The notes below the pieces were generated by a model that worked only from the letters and a program-made list of their open reading frames with translations, was not told where the DNA came from and ran no database searches. A DNA stretch of 64,000 nucleotides, from NCBI RefSeq assembly GCF_003946725.1, contig NZ_RHOY01000011.1, positions 29,528 through 93,527 on the forward strand. The letters are read 5' to 3'. Of the stretch, positions 53,167-61,531 are shown in pieces. The position numbers were made by a program, and so were the translations under genes. The DNA is from Agrilactobacillus yilanensis. Its GTDB lineage: Bacteria; Bacillota; Bacilli; Lactobacillales; Lactobacillaceae. Position 1 is the first letter of the stretch, and each line of letters begins with the position of its first letter.

Positions 53167-53537
53167 AGAGTGTGAAGGGCCACGAATTTGACTTCGAGCA
53201 TAACCTAAAATTATGATGGAAGCCCGACATTGGCTTACGAGTAATTTGTAGTTATGTGAAAAGTCAGTGACCCTGAACAGGTTTCAAATCAGAGTGTGAA
53301 GGGCCACGAATTTGACTTCGAGCATAACCTAAAATTATGATGGAAGCCCGACATTGGCTTACGAGTAATTTGTAGTTATGTGAAAAGTCAGTGACCCTGA
53401 ACAGGTTTCAAATCAGAGTGTGAAGGGCCACGAATTTGACTTCGAGCATAACCTAAAATTATGATGGAAGCCCGACATTGGCTTACGAGTAATTTGTAGT
53501 TATGTGAAAAGTCAGTGACCCTGAACACGTTTCAAAA
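53167..53537 (+). repeat. Stop-proximal structured repeat, site E (three tandem 124-bp copies)
   Basis: Three almost identical copies, each starting AGAGTGTGAAGGGCCAC and ending CTGAACAGGTTTCAAATC (the last CTGAACACGTTTCAA). Inside are nested dyads: CATAAC/GTTATG, AAATTA/TAATTT, and AAGCC/GGCTT around CGACATT. They begin eight bases after the amidase stop. It is not a CRISPR because there are no spacers. Confidence 0.85.
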
Positions 53538-53548
53538 AAACCAAATAA

Positions 53549-53593
53549 AAGAGTCAAAATCATGCGTTTAAAACAATGATTTTGGCTCTTTTT
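53549..53593 (+). terminator. Terminator after site E
   Basis: AAGAGTCAAAATCAT and ATGATTTTGGCTCTT form a stem with a T run, which may end the amidase transcript after the repeats. Confidence 0.75.
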
Positions 53594-53659
53594 AAATACC
53601 GTATCCGTATATGCATCAAGTTATACCTGCCTCAAATAACAATTTATAATTAACCCGGG

Positions 53660-54622
53660 TCACCAACCATAAACGTTAACATAGTTGCTATCTAACCATT
53701 GATTAGGACCCACTAAATACCAAAGTGTACCGTTACTGTCAACTTTAGTACCATCGATTTTCCAAGCGCTACCATAAGGCAGGACCCGCCCGGAGTAACT
53801 GCGGTTTTGACCATAGCCAGTCCACAGATCTAAGCCAGCTTTGTCATTAATCACACCATAGATACCAGATTGCCAGTTAATATAAGTTTCGCTTAATGGT
53901 GTGTAGTGTGTTGGCCAAGTAGATTCATTAACACCGCTTTCAGAACTGTAGGACACATAATTGTTGATGGCTGAATTAGTAGCAGCAGTTGCAACACCTG
54001 CAAAGTCCAGACTGTTATAAACTCGAGTGACGCCATTTGCATCTGTTGTTTTAGTAAAGGCCATACCAACTTGTGTGAACCAAGGATTCAAAAGATTTTT
54101 GCGATGACCATAATCTGTAACGCCAACATCGTCATAGTATTGAGTGACGAGTGCAATGGCCAACTGTTCATCATTTGTAATGGGATTTAGTAAAGCACCA
54201 CCAGAACGAATATACGTGTTGATTGGCGTCATTGCAAGATTCTCGCCAAAGAAATAATAACCAATACTATTTAATGCGTGGGATTCATCGGTCATATCAT
54301 GGCTTAAGGTGCTCTGAGTCGCATTACGATCAACAATTGTCTGCGACCAAGCATTGGTAATGCTTTGGTTATACTGTAATGGGTGTAAACCATTTTGCTG
54401 GCGCAATTGATTAATCGCATAGAACATTAAAGCTCTAACATGATCTAAATTTGGAGAAAAACGAATGGTTGTGGTAGCGGCTGCGTTTGTGGCCGTACCG
54501 GGAGAAATTGCGGCTTTTACATAATGCGGTTGCTGTGTCTGAAATCCTGGGATCATCGGTTTTGCGGTTGCAAGGGATAATCCCAGTAATGTCGCGCAAC
54601 TTAGCATGCAAAATTTATTCAT
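53660..54622 (-). CDS. Secreted CAP-domain (SCP/PR1) protein with SLAP-like module
   Basis: A protein of about 320 residues with a signal peptide. The CAP domain (about 60-210) shows LMFYAINQLRQQNGLHPL, the histidine context TLSHDM, GENLA and GHRKNLLNPWFTQVGMAF. The C-terminal SLAP-like module has WLDSNYVNVYGW preceded by WYLVGPNQ. CAP proteins of bacteria are secreted and of unclear enzyme activity. AAGGACGTG precedes the ATG; a longer frame has no site. Confidence 0.85.
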   Translation of the reverse strand: MNKFCMLSCATLLGLSLATAKPMIPGFQTQQPHYVKAAISPGTATNAAATTTIRFSPNLDHVRALMFYAINQLRQQNGLHPLQYNQSITNAWSQTIVDRNATQSTLSHDMTDESHALNSIGYYFFGENLAMTPINTYIRSGGALLNPITNDEQLAIALVTQYYDDVGVTDYGHRKNLLNPWFTQVGMAFTKTTDANGVTRVYNSLDFAGVATAATNSAINNYVSYSSESGVNESTWPTHYTPLSETYINWQSGIYGVINDKAGLDLWTGYGQNRSYSGRVLPYGSAWKIDGTKVDSNGTLWYLVGPNQWLDSNYVNVYGW

Positions 54623-54863
54623 GATGATCACGTCCTTTAGTGGCTTTCTGGCAGTATCATTATGACATTTATCTTGCGTAAATATTTTCCTTTTTCCGTA
54701 ATTCAAAGCGCAGAATTTGGCAGTTAAACTAGTGTTTTAAAGGGATTTAGGCGGTGTATTTAGAGGTACCACTGAATTTTGGCTTGAGGCAGGGCTTATT
54801 GACTGTCAATAAAAAGCAATTATTTTATTCGGAATTGAGAGTATATAATAATTTTCACAATAA

Positions 54864-54907
54864 GAAACCAGAAATACGGATTAATAGCCTATTTCTGGTT
54901 TTTTTAT
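54864..54907 (+). terminator. Terminator hairpin between convergent and divergent gene ends
   Basis: AAACCAGAAATACGG and CCTATTTCTGGTTTTTT form a stem with a T run on the plus strand. On the minus strand it lies 27 bases beyond the aldo/keto reductase stop and may end that transcript too. The plus-strand frame crossing it is not considered a gene. Confidence 0.65.
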
Positions 54908-54933
54908 TTGGAATTTTTGGAGGATTAACGAAC

Positions 54934-55782
54934 TTATAAATTACGTTGATCAGGGTCTTGAGCTAAACCGGCACGCCCCTCTAAACTATCAATAGTTTCC
55001 ATATCTTTTTTTGAAATTTCAAAATCAAATAATTTTATATTAGTTGCAATTCTATCACGATGAATTGACTTAGGCAGTGGTAAGAAACCATGTTGTAAGC
55101 TCCATTTAAGTGCAATTTGGGCGATACTTCGATTATATTCAGCAGCCAGTTGCTTTAGTTCTGGTATATTAAAGAGATTACCAGTACCTAGAGGACTGTA
55201 TGCTTCAGTTAATATACCGTGGGATTTGTTATAATTAGTGACTTTTGGCTGTAAGTCGCTAGGATTTATGAATATTTGATTAACAGCTGGTTTTATAACG
55301 GCTGTTTTAAATAATTCATCGAAATGATTTTTTCTAAAATTTGAAACACCAATTGCTCGAATTTTTCCTGATTCAACGGCTTCTTCCATAGCCAACCAAG
55401 AAGCAGCATTTGTTTCAGCCCAACGATCCCTTAGTTTCACAGGATTGGGCCAATGAATTAAATATAGGTCCAAGTAGTCTAGATTTAAAGCCATCAAAGA
55501 TTTATCTATTGCTAACTTAGTTCTGCGATAGCCATGATCTGCATTTCAGAGTTTAGTAGTTACAAAAAGATCGCTTCTATTAATGCCACTCTGCTTAATT
55601 GCGTGGCCAACTGAGACTTCATTACCATAAATAGCTGCAGTGTCGATCAAACGGTAACCACACTGAATGGCGTTAAGAACAGATTTTTCAGTGATACTAC
55701 CACTTGGTGTTTGCCAGGTACCAAAGCCTATCTTTGGAATTTTTACAGTATTGTTGAGCGTATAATACGTTAATTGATCCAT
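54934..55782 (-). pseudogene. Aldo/keto reductase interrupted by an in-frame TGA
   Basis: Conceptually 282 residues with a complete AKR pattern: IPKIGFGTWQTP, the catalytic DTAAIYGNE (Asp, Tyr), TTKL, LDLYLIHWPNP (catalytic His), GVSNF, PAVNQIFINP, EAYSPLG and LPKSIH. At the position after TTKL, where the family has Trp (TTKLWN), the codon is TGA (55546-55548), and the frame then continues intact. A single base (TGG to TGA) explains it. The N-terminal 78-residue product is too short to work. It lies divergent to the PTS operon. Confidence 0.88.
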
Positions 55783-55890
55783 AAACAAACCGCCTTTTTG
55801 TACAAGCTTAGCATAGATAGCTAACAGGTTGAATGAAACGGTAGATATCCTCCTTAATAAAGAAGTACCGGATTGATACAGTAAACATGC

Positions 55891-55921
55891 TTGATCAGTT
55901 TTGAACAATATCTAATATAAT
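55891..55921 (+). promoter_or_regulatory. Probable promoter of the PTS/uronate-type operon
   Basis: TATAAT at 55916-55921 with a possible TTGATC -35 (19-bp spacing), about 45 bases before the EIIB start. The PRD regulator encoded in the operon may bind nearby. Confidence 0.45.
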
Positions 55922-55965
55922 GAGGTCATAAGATCTTATTAATTGAATAGAGAGGGGTACTTATA

Positions 55966-56280
55966 ATGAAAATCATCGGTATTACGGCATGTGTTGCAGG
56001 TATTGCACATACTTACATCGCTAAAGAGAAGATTGAAAAGGCAGCCATTTCAATGGGAGACGAAATAAAGATCGAAACACAAGGTTCCATTGGTCCAGAA
56101 AATGTACTAACAGCTGAAGATATTAAAAAGGCAGATGTGGTTTTACTTGCAACGGATATTGGGGTTGATAAATCTAGATTCAAAGGAAAAAAAGTAGTGG
56201 CAATTCCAATTAGCCTAGTTATGAAGTCTCCAAAAGGTGTTATCAAAAAAATTCACGAAAAAATGGAAACCGCTCTATAG
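55966..56280 (+). CDS. PTS fructose-type EIIB component
   Basis: The 104-residue protein starts KIIGITACVAGIAHTYIAKE. The active-site Cys9 lies in the family motif (T-A-C-x-x-G-I-A-H-T) of fructose/mannitol-class EIIB. It accepts phosphate from EIIA and passes it to the sugar during uptake by the EIIC that follows. The gap to EIIC is 18 bases. It is a separate chain rather than a fused FruA. A strong GAGGGG site precedes the ATG. The sugar is unknown. Confidence 0.9.
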   Translation: MKIIGITACVAGIAHTYIAKEKIEKAAISMGDEIKIETQGSIGPENVLTAEDIKKADVVLLATDIGVDKSRFKGKKVVAIPISLVMKSPKGVIKKIHEKMETAL

Positions 56281-56298
56281 GGTTGGGAGGTTTAAATA

Positions 56299-57411
56299 AT
56301 GAGTCGTAAAAACTTGCAAATTAAAAAGCATGTTATGACAGGTATTTCTTATATGATCCCGATTGTTGTTGCAGGTGGGATCTTAGGGGCATTAGCAAAA
56401 GGGTTTGGTGGCTATAACATTGGGGACGCTGTGCAACCTGGTGTAACACCATGGTCTAATTTGGATCCGTTTTCTTGGACTGGTTTTTGGTGGGGTGTGA
56501 ACCAAATAGGTTCTTACGCCATGACATTTGCGGTTGCAGTAATGGCCGCAGGGACAGCTTATTCTATTGCTGGTCGGCCCGGGATTGCACCAGCGTTTAT
56601 CTTGGGTTATGTCGCTAATGATACAAAGGCAGGTTTTATTGGAGGTTTAATTCTAGCTTTTGCAGTCGGTTATTTTGTTAATTTCATGAAAAAGTGGAAG
56701 GTACCGAAATGGATGAACGGATTAATGCCGGTATTAATTATTCCTGTGATTACGACATTTGTGGTCGGTATGCTATTCACCGTTTTCCTTTCACAGCCAT
56801 TAGCCTTTATTATGATCAAATTTCAAAATTGGATTATTAGTTTAAATGGTGGTTCAAAAGCAATAATCGGGGCTGTTATTGGGGCTTGTATGGGCTTTGA
56901 CTTGGGTGGCCCAGTTAATAAAACTGCTTCTCTTGCGGCTAACGCATTAGGGGCAGATGGTATCTTCGCACCTTGGGCTGCAAAACTTATTGGTGGTATG
57001 ACACCACCAATAGGCGCTTTTATTGCGGTAATGATTGCTAAAAAGAAATTTAGTCGTGAACAAGTAGAGACTGCAAAAACAGCTTTACCAATGGGTCTTT
57101 GTTTTATTACTGAAGGTGTTTTACCTTTTGCGGCAGCAGATCCAATTCGTTTTATTATCAGTTCGGTATTAGGGTCATCTGCAGCGGGTGCTATAGCTTT
57201 AGGATTAGGCTGTGAATCTCCAGCTGCTCATGGGGGCGTCTTTGTTGTTCCGATGATGACACATCCTCTTTATTTCTTACTGGCATTATTAGTTGGCTCC
57301 GCAGTTACAGGAATTGTATATGCTGTTTTAAAACGGCCAGAGACTGCAACAGATGAAGAGAATGAAGAATTAGATGATGAAAGTATCGATTTTGACATCA
57401 GTGTTGAATAA
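56299..57411 (+). CDS. PTS fructose-type EIIC permease
   Basis: The 370-residue protein has eight to nine membrane helices and the fructose-family features: KKHVMTGISYMIPIVVAGGILGAL at the N-terminus, GRPGIAPAFILGYVAN, MGFDLGGPVNKTA and the PAAHGG loop near the C-terminus. It is the membrane channel for the EIIB and EIIA encoded in the same operon. The acidic C-terminal tail (about 25 residues) is unusual. GGGAGG precedes the ATG. Confidence 0.92.
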   Translation: MSRKNLQIKKHVMTGISYMIPIVVAGGILGALAKGFGGYNIGDAVQPGVTPWSNLDPFSWTGFWWGVNQIGSYAMTFAVAVMAAGTAYSIAGRPGIAPAFILGYVANDTKAGFIGGLILAFAVGYFVNFMKKWKVPKWMNGLMPVLIIPVITTFVVGMLFTVFLSQPLAFIMIKFQNWIISLNGGSKAIIGAVIGACMGFDLGGPVNKTASLAANALGADGIFAPWAAKLIGGMTPPIGAFIAVMIAKKKFSREQVETAKTALPMGLCFITEGVLPFAAADPIRFIISSVLGSSAAGAIALGLGCESPAAHGGVFVVPMMTHPLYFLLALLVGSAVTGIVYAVLKRPETATDEENEELDDESIDFDISVE

Positions 57412-57432
57412 ATTTATTGGAGGGTCTTTCTT

Positions 57433-58320
57433 ATGTTAGTAACCATGAAATCTATTTTAGATGAGGCAAATAAAAAAAATTATGGTGTTATGGCCATGAA
57501 TAGTGTCAATATGGAAATGATTCGTGCTGGAATAACGGCAGCAAATGAAGAGCATGCACCATTGATTATTCAAATTGGCCCAGGACAGATGGGAAATTTA
57601 GGTCATAAAGAAGAAATTGTACCTATGATTAAGGAACTTAGCGATCGTGCCTATGTCCCTATTGCACTTAATTTAGACCACTGTGGTGATTTAGAGATTA
57701 TTATCGATTGCATCAAACACGGTTTCACTAATGTGATGTTTGACGGATCAAGTTTACCTTATGAAGAAAATTTAGAAAAAACAAAACTAGTCTGTGCTTT
57801 TGCACATGCTAATGGGTGTTCTGTTGAGGCGGAATTGGGACATGTTGGGCAGGCTTCAGATGATGACGATCATAACTTAGACTTGTATACCGATCCAGAG
57901 CAAGCAATTGAATTTGTTAACGAAACTGGGGTTGATGCGTTAGCCGTGGCAATTGGGACAGCACATGGTAATTACCCTAAGGGGAGAACACCAAAAATCG
58001 ATTTTGAGAGACTACAGCTATTAAAAGAGTCTCTAAATATGCCGCTAGTTCTTCATGGAGGCTCAGGTTCAGGAGAAGAAAATATAAAAAAGGCAGTTAA
58101 ATACGGTATTAATAAAATCAATGTGGCAACAGATGCTTTTGCAGTTGCTAAACAATCAATGTTGGATGCTTTAGACAAGGACTCTTCGCTAGACTACATT
58201 CATGTATGTATGGCAGCTGAAGCGGGGGTTAAGCGGTTTGTAAGAAATTATGTTCGGACAACTGGTTCGAGCAATCAATATGTTTTCAAAGAAAAGAGCC
58301 TAGTTGCAGGTAATGAATAA
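57433..58320 (+). CDS. Class II ketose-bisphosphate aldolase
   Basis: A 295-residue class II (zinc-dependent) aldolase of the fructose/tagatose-bisphosphate group: LNLDHCGD (zinc His), FDGSSLPYEEN, EAELGHVG, IGTAHGNYPKG (zinc His), VLHGGSGSG (zinc His) and NVATD. It cleaves a ketose 1,6- (or similar) bisphosphate into two trioses. In this operon the sugar would arrive phosphorylated by the PTS. The exact substrate (fructose-, tagatose- or another ketose-bisphosphate) cannot be told. GGAGGG precedes the ATG; 20 bases after EIIC. Confidence 0.9.
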   Translation: MLVTMKSILDEANKKNYGVMAMNSVNMEMIRAGITAANEEHAPLIIQIGPGQMGNLGHKEEIVPMIKELSDRAYVPIALNLDHCGDLEIIIDCIKHGFTNVMFDGSSLPYEENLEKTKLVCAFAHANGCSVEAELGHVGQASDDDDHNLDLYTDPEQAIEFVNETGVDALAVAIGTAHGNYPKGRTPKIDFERLQLLKESLNMPLVLHGGSGSGEENIKKAVKYGINKINVATDAFAVAKQSMLDALDKDSSLDYIHVCMAAEAGVKRFVRNYVRTTGSSNQYVFKEKSLVAGNE

Positions 58321-58349
58321 CCTAACATTTAATTAGGAGGGATGTTTAA

Positions 58350-60302
58350 TTGAATCTTGATAAGAGAAAGCAGTATAAGAATCAGATAATTCAAGAACTG
58401 CTGAATGTATCACGGACATCTATTGGTGAAATTTCAATTAAAATTAAACTCTCTGAAAAGACCACAGGTATTTACATTAACGAAATTAATGATTATCTAA
58501 TTAACAACGATTTAGGACGAATCGTAAAAAAACGGGGTATAGGTATTTGGTTAAATGCTAACGAAAAGCAAAGAAAAGAGATTAGTAAATTTTTTAAACA
58601 AGAAGCGTATCACGTCTCTATCAATAAGGTAGATGCGGTGGCATTAATAAAGCACCTACTTGGTTTGAAAGAAAATGAATATATTACAAAACAAAAACTT
58701 TCAGAACTTACTTTTCAAAGTGTACCAACACTGAATAAATCATTGGAGAAGCTACACCCATGGTTCTATAAATATAATTTAACGATAGAGGCGCGGCCAA
58801 GTAAGGGTATTTCTCTTGTTGGAAATGAATTTTCTAGAAGACAGGCAATGATGAACCTGGCTATTTATCAAGATACAAAAAATTTTAAACGTATTTTAAA
58901 GTTCTTTGCACCTAATGTGGATGTTGATCAAATCGAAATCGCAATAAAAACGGCCGAAGATGATTGGAACATTCAATTTACAGAAGATTCTTTCAAAATA
59001 ATTTGTGTAATGGTTTGTATTTCGTTGTCTAGAGTCAAAACACCAGTGAAAAATATGGATGAAACGCTACGAAAGACTGAATTCTATAATGAATATAATT
59101 TTTCAGAACATATTTTTCAAATCATTAAGGGATTAGGATATACCCATTATAATACAAGTGATATTAAACTTATTGCGTTACAAATTATCATTGCAAATAA
59201 AATAAAGTGGAACCATTCGCCTAAAATATTAGATCAAATTAGTCATCAAAGCGAGTTTGATGAGGATCTAAAAATATTCGTCAAAAAACTAATAGAATCT
59301 ATTTCTTCAATTATGAGAGTTGATTTTACAAAAGATATTCAATTAGAAAATGGGTTAGTTCAGCATCTGCGTTCAGCGATATTTAGAATGAAGTATGGAC
59401 AAGAGGCAAACAAGATCGGTAATCTTCAAATTAAAAAGATGTACAAAAATATCTATCTCAGTGTTTTAGCAACTAGTCCGTTATTTGAGGAACATTATGG
59501 TGTTCAAATAACGGAAAATGAACTGAATTATATTGTCCTCTATATAGAAACGGCATTATTGCGAAAACAACAAAAAGTTGATGCGATTATGATAACTGAT
59601 TTAGGCAGAGCACAACGTTTATTGGCCGTAGAATCTATAAAGCACTATATTTCTCAAATAGAAGACATTCAAATTGTTTCTAAAGCTACTTATCTGAAGA
59701 AAAAAATAGCTTCAAATAAAATTATTTTTTCAACTGAAACAATAAACGACGATAATGTTTTAGTGATCAATAGTTTACCAACAAGCAAAGATTTAGACAG
59801 AATTAAAAATAAGATCAATGAATTTAATCTTCCTGAACAGATGAATGTCATTTTTTCAAAAGAAAGTCAGACGTTATTTGATGTAAATCTTATAAGTTTG
59901 AATATTAAAGTTGAAAATAAAAAAGAACTGTTGGCGCATGCCATTCAAAAAATGGAAGACTTAGGTAAAGTTAATTCAAAATTTTTTAATTCAGTTTGGA
60001 CACGCGAAATTACGACGACAACTAGTATAGGAAATATGGTAGCAGTACCTCATGGGAATATGACGCTTGTGAATGAACCTTCTGTTTATTTGATGACATT
60101 GGATGAGCCTATTAGATGGTTTGACGATGAGATGGTTCAAATGGTTTTTATTTTAGCGACAAAAATGAATAATGAATTTGAATTAAATCGGATGAAGAGC
60201 TTCTTTAGAGATTTGATTAATTTTACAGAAAATCAATCACTACAAGATGAATTACTAAGGATTACAAATAAAACAAAAGCCTATAATTTCTTATTCGGCT
60301 AA
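58350..60302 (+). CDS. PRD-containing BglG/MtlR-type transcriptional regulator
   Basis: The 650-residue protein: N-terminal helix-turn-helix domains (about 1-170, IGEISIKIKLSEKTTGIYINEI), two PRDs (about 180-395), an EIIB-like part, and a C-terminal EIIA(fructose/mannitol) domain with VAVPHGNM (His about 566). PTS-dependent phosphorylation of PRD, EIIB- and EIIA-like domains tunes such activators. It starts at TTG with AGGAGGG. It lies between aldolase and EIIA genes and is presumably the operon's own regulator. Confidence 0.88.
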   Translation: MNLDKRKQYKNQIIQELLNVSRTSIGEISIKIKLSEKTTGIYINEINDYLINNDLGRIVKKRGIGIWLNANEKQRKEISKFFKQEAYHVSINKVDAVALIKHLLGLKENEYITKQKLSELTFQSVPTLNKSLEKLHPWFYKYNLTIEARPSKGISLVGNEFSRRQAMMNLAIYQDTKNFKRILKFFAPNVDVDQIEIAIKTAEDDWNIQFTEDSFKIICVMVCISLSRVKTPVKNMDETLRKTEFYNEYNFSEHIFQIIKGLGYTHYNTSDIKLIALQIIIANKIKWNHSPKILDQISHQSEFDEDLKIFVKKLIESISSIMRVDFTKDIQLENGLVQHLRSAIFRMKYGQEANKIGNLQIKKMYKNIYLSVLATSPLFEEHYGVQITENELNYIVLYIETALLRKQQKVDAIMITDLGRAQRLLAVESIKHYISQIEDIQIVSKATYLKKKIASNKIIFSTETINDDNVLVINSLPTSKDLDRIKNKINEFNLPEQMNVIFSKESQTLFDVNLISLNIKVENKKELLAHAIQKMEDLGKVNSKFFNSVWTREITTTTSIGNMVAVPHGNMTLVNEPSVYLMTLDEPIRWFDDEMVQMVFILATKMNNEFELNRMKSFFRDLINFTENQSLQDELLRITNKTKAYNFLFG

Positions 60303-60319
60303 TAAATAGAGGTGAAAAT

Positions 60320-60781
60320 ATGAATGAAGTAACTGTCAAATCAGTGTTTGATCCTAAGATTGTAGATTTAAATATAAATGCGAAAACCAAAGATGAGGTT
60401 ATTAAACATCTTGCGGAGTTACTTGTAAAAGAAGGCTACGTTACTGATATCAACGCTTATACTGAAGATATTTATCACAGAGAAAGTCAAGGCATTACAG
60501 GGATGGGGGATAATATTGCGATTCCCCATGGTAAATCTAGCGCTGTTGTTAAAACAGGCCTAGCAATCGGCAAGACCAATCAGATGATTCCTTGGGAGTC
60601 CTATGATGAAAAACCGGTTAATATAATTTTCTTATTTGCTGTAGCAGACAAAAAAAGTGATGATAAAACGCACTTGAGGTTGTTAGCAGATGTTGCGACA
60701 AGATTGGGAAATGAAGAAACGTTAAAACAGGTTAAACAAGCAAAAGATGTAATGGAATTACATCGGGCATTATTTTTATAA
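60320..60781 (+). CDS. PTS fructose-type EIIA component
   Basis: A 153-residue EIIA of the fructose/mannitol class. The phospho-accepting His70 is in NIAIPHGKSS and the QGITGMGD motif precedes it. It receives phosphate from HPr and passes it to the EIIB encoded first in the operon. It begins 17 bases after the regulator gene with GAGGTG. Together with EIIB and EIIC it makes a complete fructose-class PTS as three separate chains. Confidence 0.92.
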   Translation: MNEVTVKSVFDPKIVDLNINAKTKDEVIKHLAELLVKEGYVTDINAYTEDIYHRESQGITGMGDNIAIPHGKSSAVVKTGLAIGKTNQMIPWESYDEKPVNIIFLFAVADKKSDDKTHLRLLADVATRLGNEETLKQVKQAKDVMELHRALFL

Positions 60782-60796
60782 AATGGAGGGATTTAA

Positions 60797-61462
60797 TTGA
60801 AAATTGCACTTTTAAATGAATTTAGTCAAGCGCCAAAGAACGGGCTCATTCTTCAAACGCTAAAGGATACGGTAGAACCGCTGAACCATCAAGTTTATAA
60901 CGTTGGTATGAGTACACCACTAAGCACTGAGGATGTTCCTGAGGCTTATACAAAAGATAATCCTAGATTAACTTATTTACATTTAGGTATTCAAGCGGCG
61001 CTGCTTCTAAATGCAAAGGCCGTAGACTTTGTTGTTGCTGGGTGTGGTACTGGGCAAGGTGCACTAATGTCCTTGAATATTTATCCAGGTGTTGTTTGCG
61101 GCTACTGTATTGAACCAGCAGATGCATATTTATATTTACAAATTAATAATGGAAATGCTCTATCTATACCGTTTGCTAAAGGATTTGGTTGGGGCGCTGA
61201 GATCAATTTAAAAAATATTTTTCAAAATGCCTTTTCATCCCCTAGTGGATTGGGCTATCCAGCAGAACGAAAAGAATCACAGAATGCTAATGCTGCTAAA
61301 CTAATGAAGGTTAAGTCACAAGTTGCTTATCCATTATTACAGGCGTTAAAGAATGTCGATCAGGACTTAGTCAAAGAGTCTCTAACGCCTAATTTCCGTG
61401 CTTGTTTTAATGCGGGCTGCCAAAACGAGAGTATCAGAGAATTTGTAAATAGTTTCAATTAA
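60797..61462 (+). CDS. RpiB/LacAB-family sugar isomerase (DhuI-like)
   Basis: A 221-residue RpiB/LacA/LacB superfamily protein with VDFVVAGCGTGQGALMSLN (catalytic Cys region), PGVVCGYCIEP, NNGNALSIPFAKGFGWGAE and a long C-terminal extension. This pattern resembles the streptococcal isomerase (DhuI) that acts on unsaturated-uronate-derived sugars. The dehydrogenase gene just downstream resembles its partner. TTG start with GGAGGG. A uronate or related deoxyketose is a plausible substrate; specificity is an inference. Confidence 0.72.
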   Translation: MKIALLNEFSQAPKNGLILQTLKDTVEPLNHQVYNVGMSTPLSTEDVPEAYTKDNPRLTYLHLGIQAALLLNAKAVDFVVAGCGTGQGALMSLNIYPGVVCGYCIEPADAYLYLQINNGNALSIPFAKGFGWGAEINLKNIFQNAFSSPSGLGYPAERKESQNANAAKLMKVKSQVAYPLLQALKNVDQDLVKESLTPNFRACFNAGCQNESIREFVNSFN

Positions 61463-61472
61463 ACGGGCAAAT

Positions 61473-61509
61473 GCAGCTTTAAACTAGAAATAGTTATTAG
61501 CTGCTTTTT
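61473..61509 (+). terminator. Intra-operon hairpin with T run
   Basis: GCAGCTTTAAACTA and TAGTTATTAGCTGC with T5 between the isomerase and dehydrogenase genes; a partial terminator that could lower expression of the last two genes. Confidence 0.55.
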
Positions 61510-61531
61510 ATTATATAAGGAGGAAATAATT

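Noticed and set aside
53167..53537. CRISPR array
   Set aside because: The three 124-bp units are contiguous and nearly identical with no variable spacers, and no cas genes are in the window.
54754..54939. A 61-residue plus-strand ORF
   Set aside because: It runs through a strong terminator hairpin, lacks a ribosome site and has no protein-like pattern.
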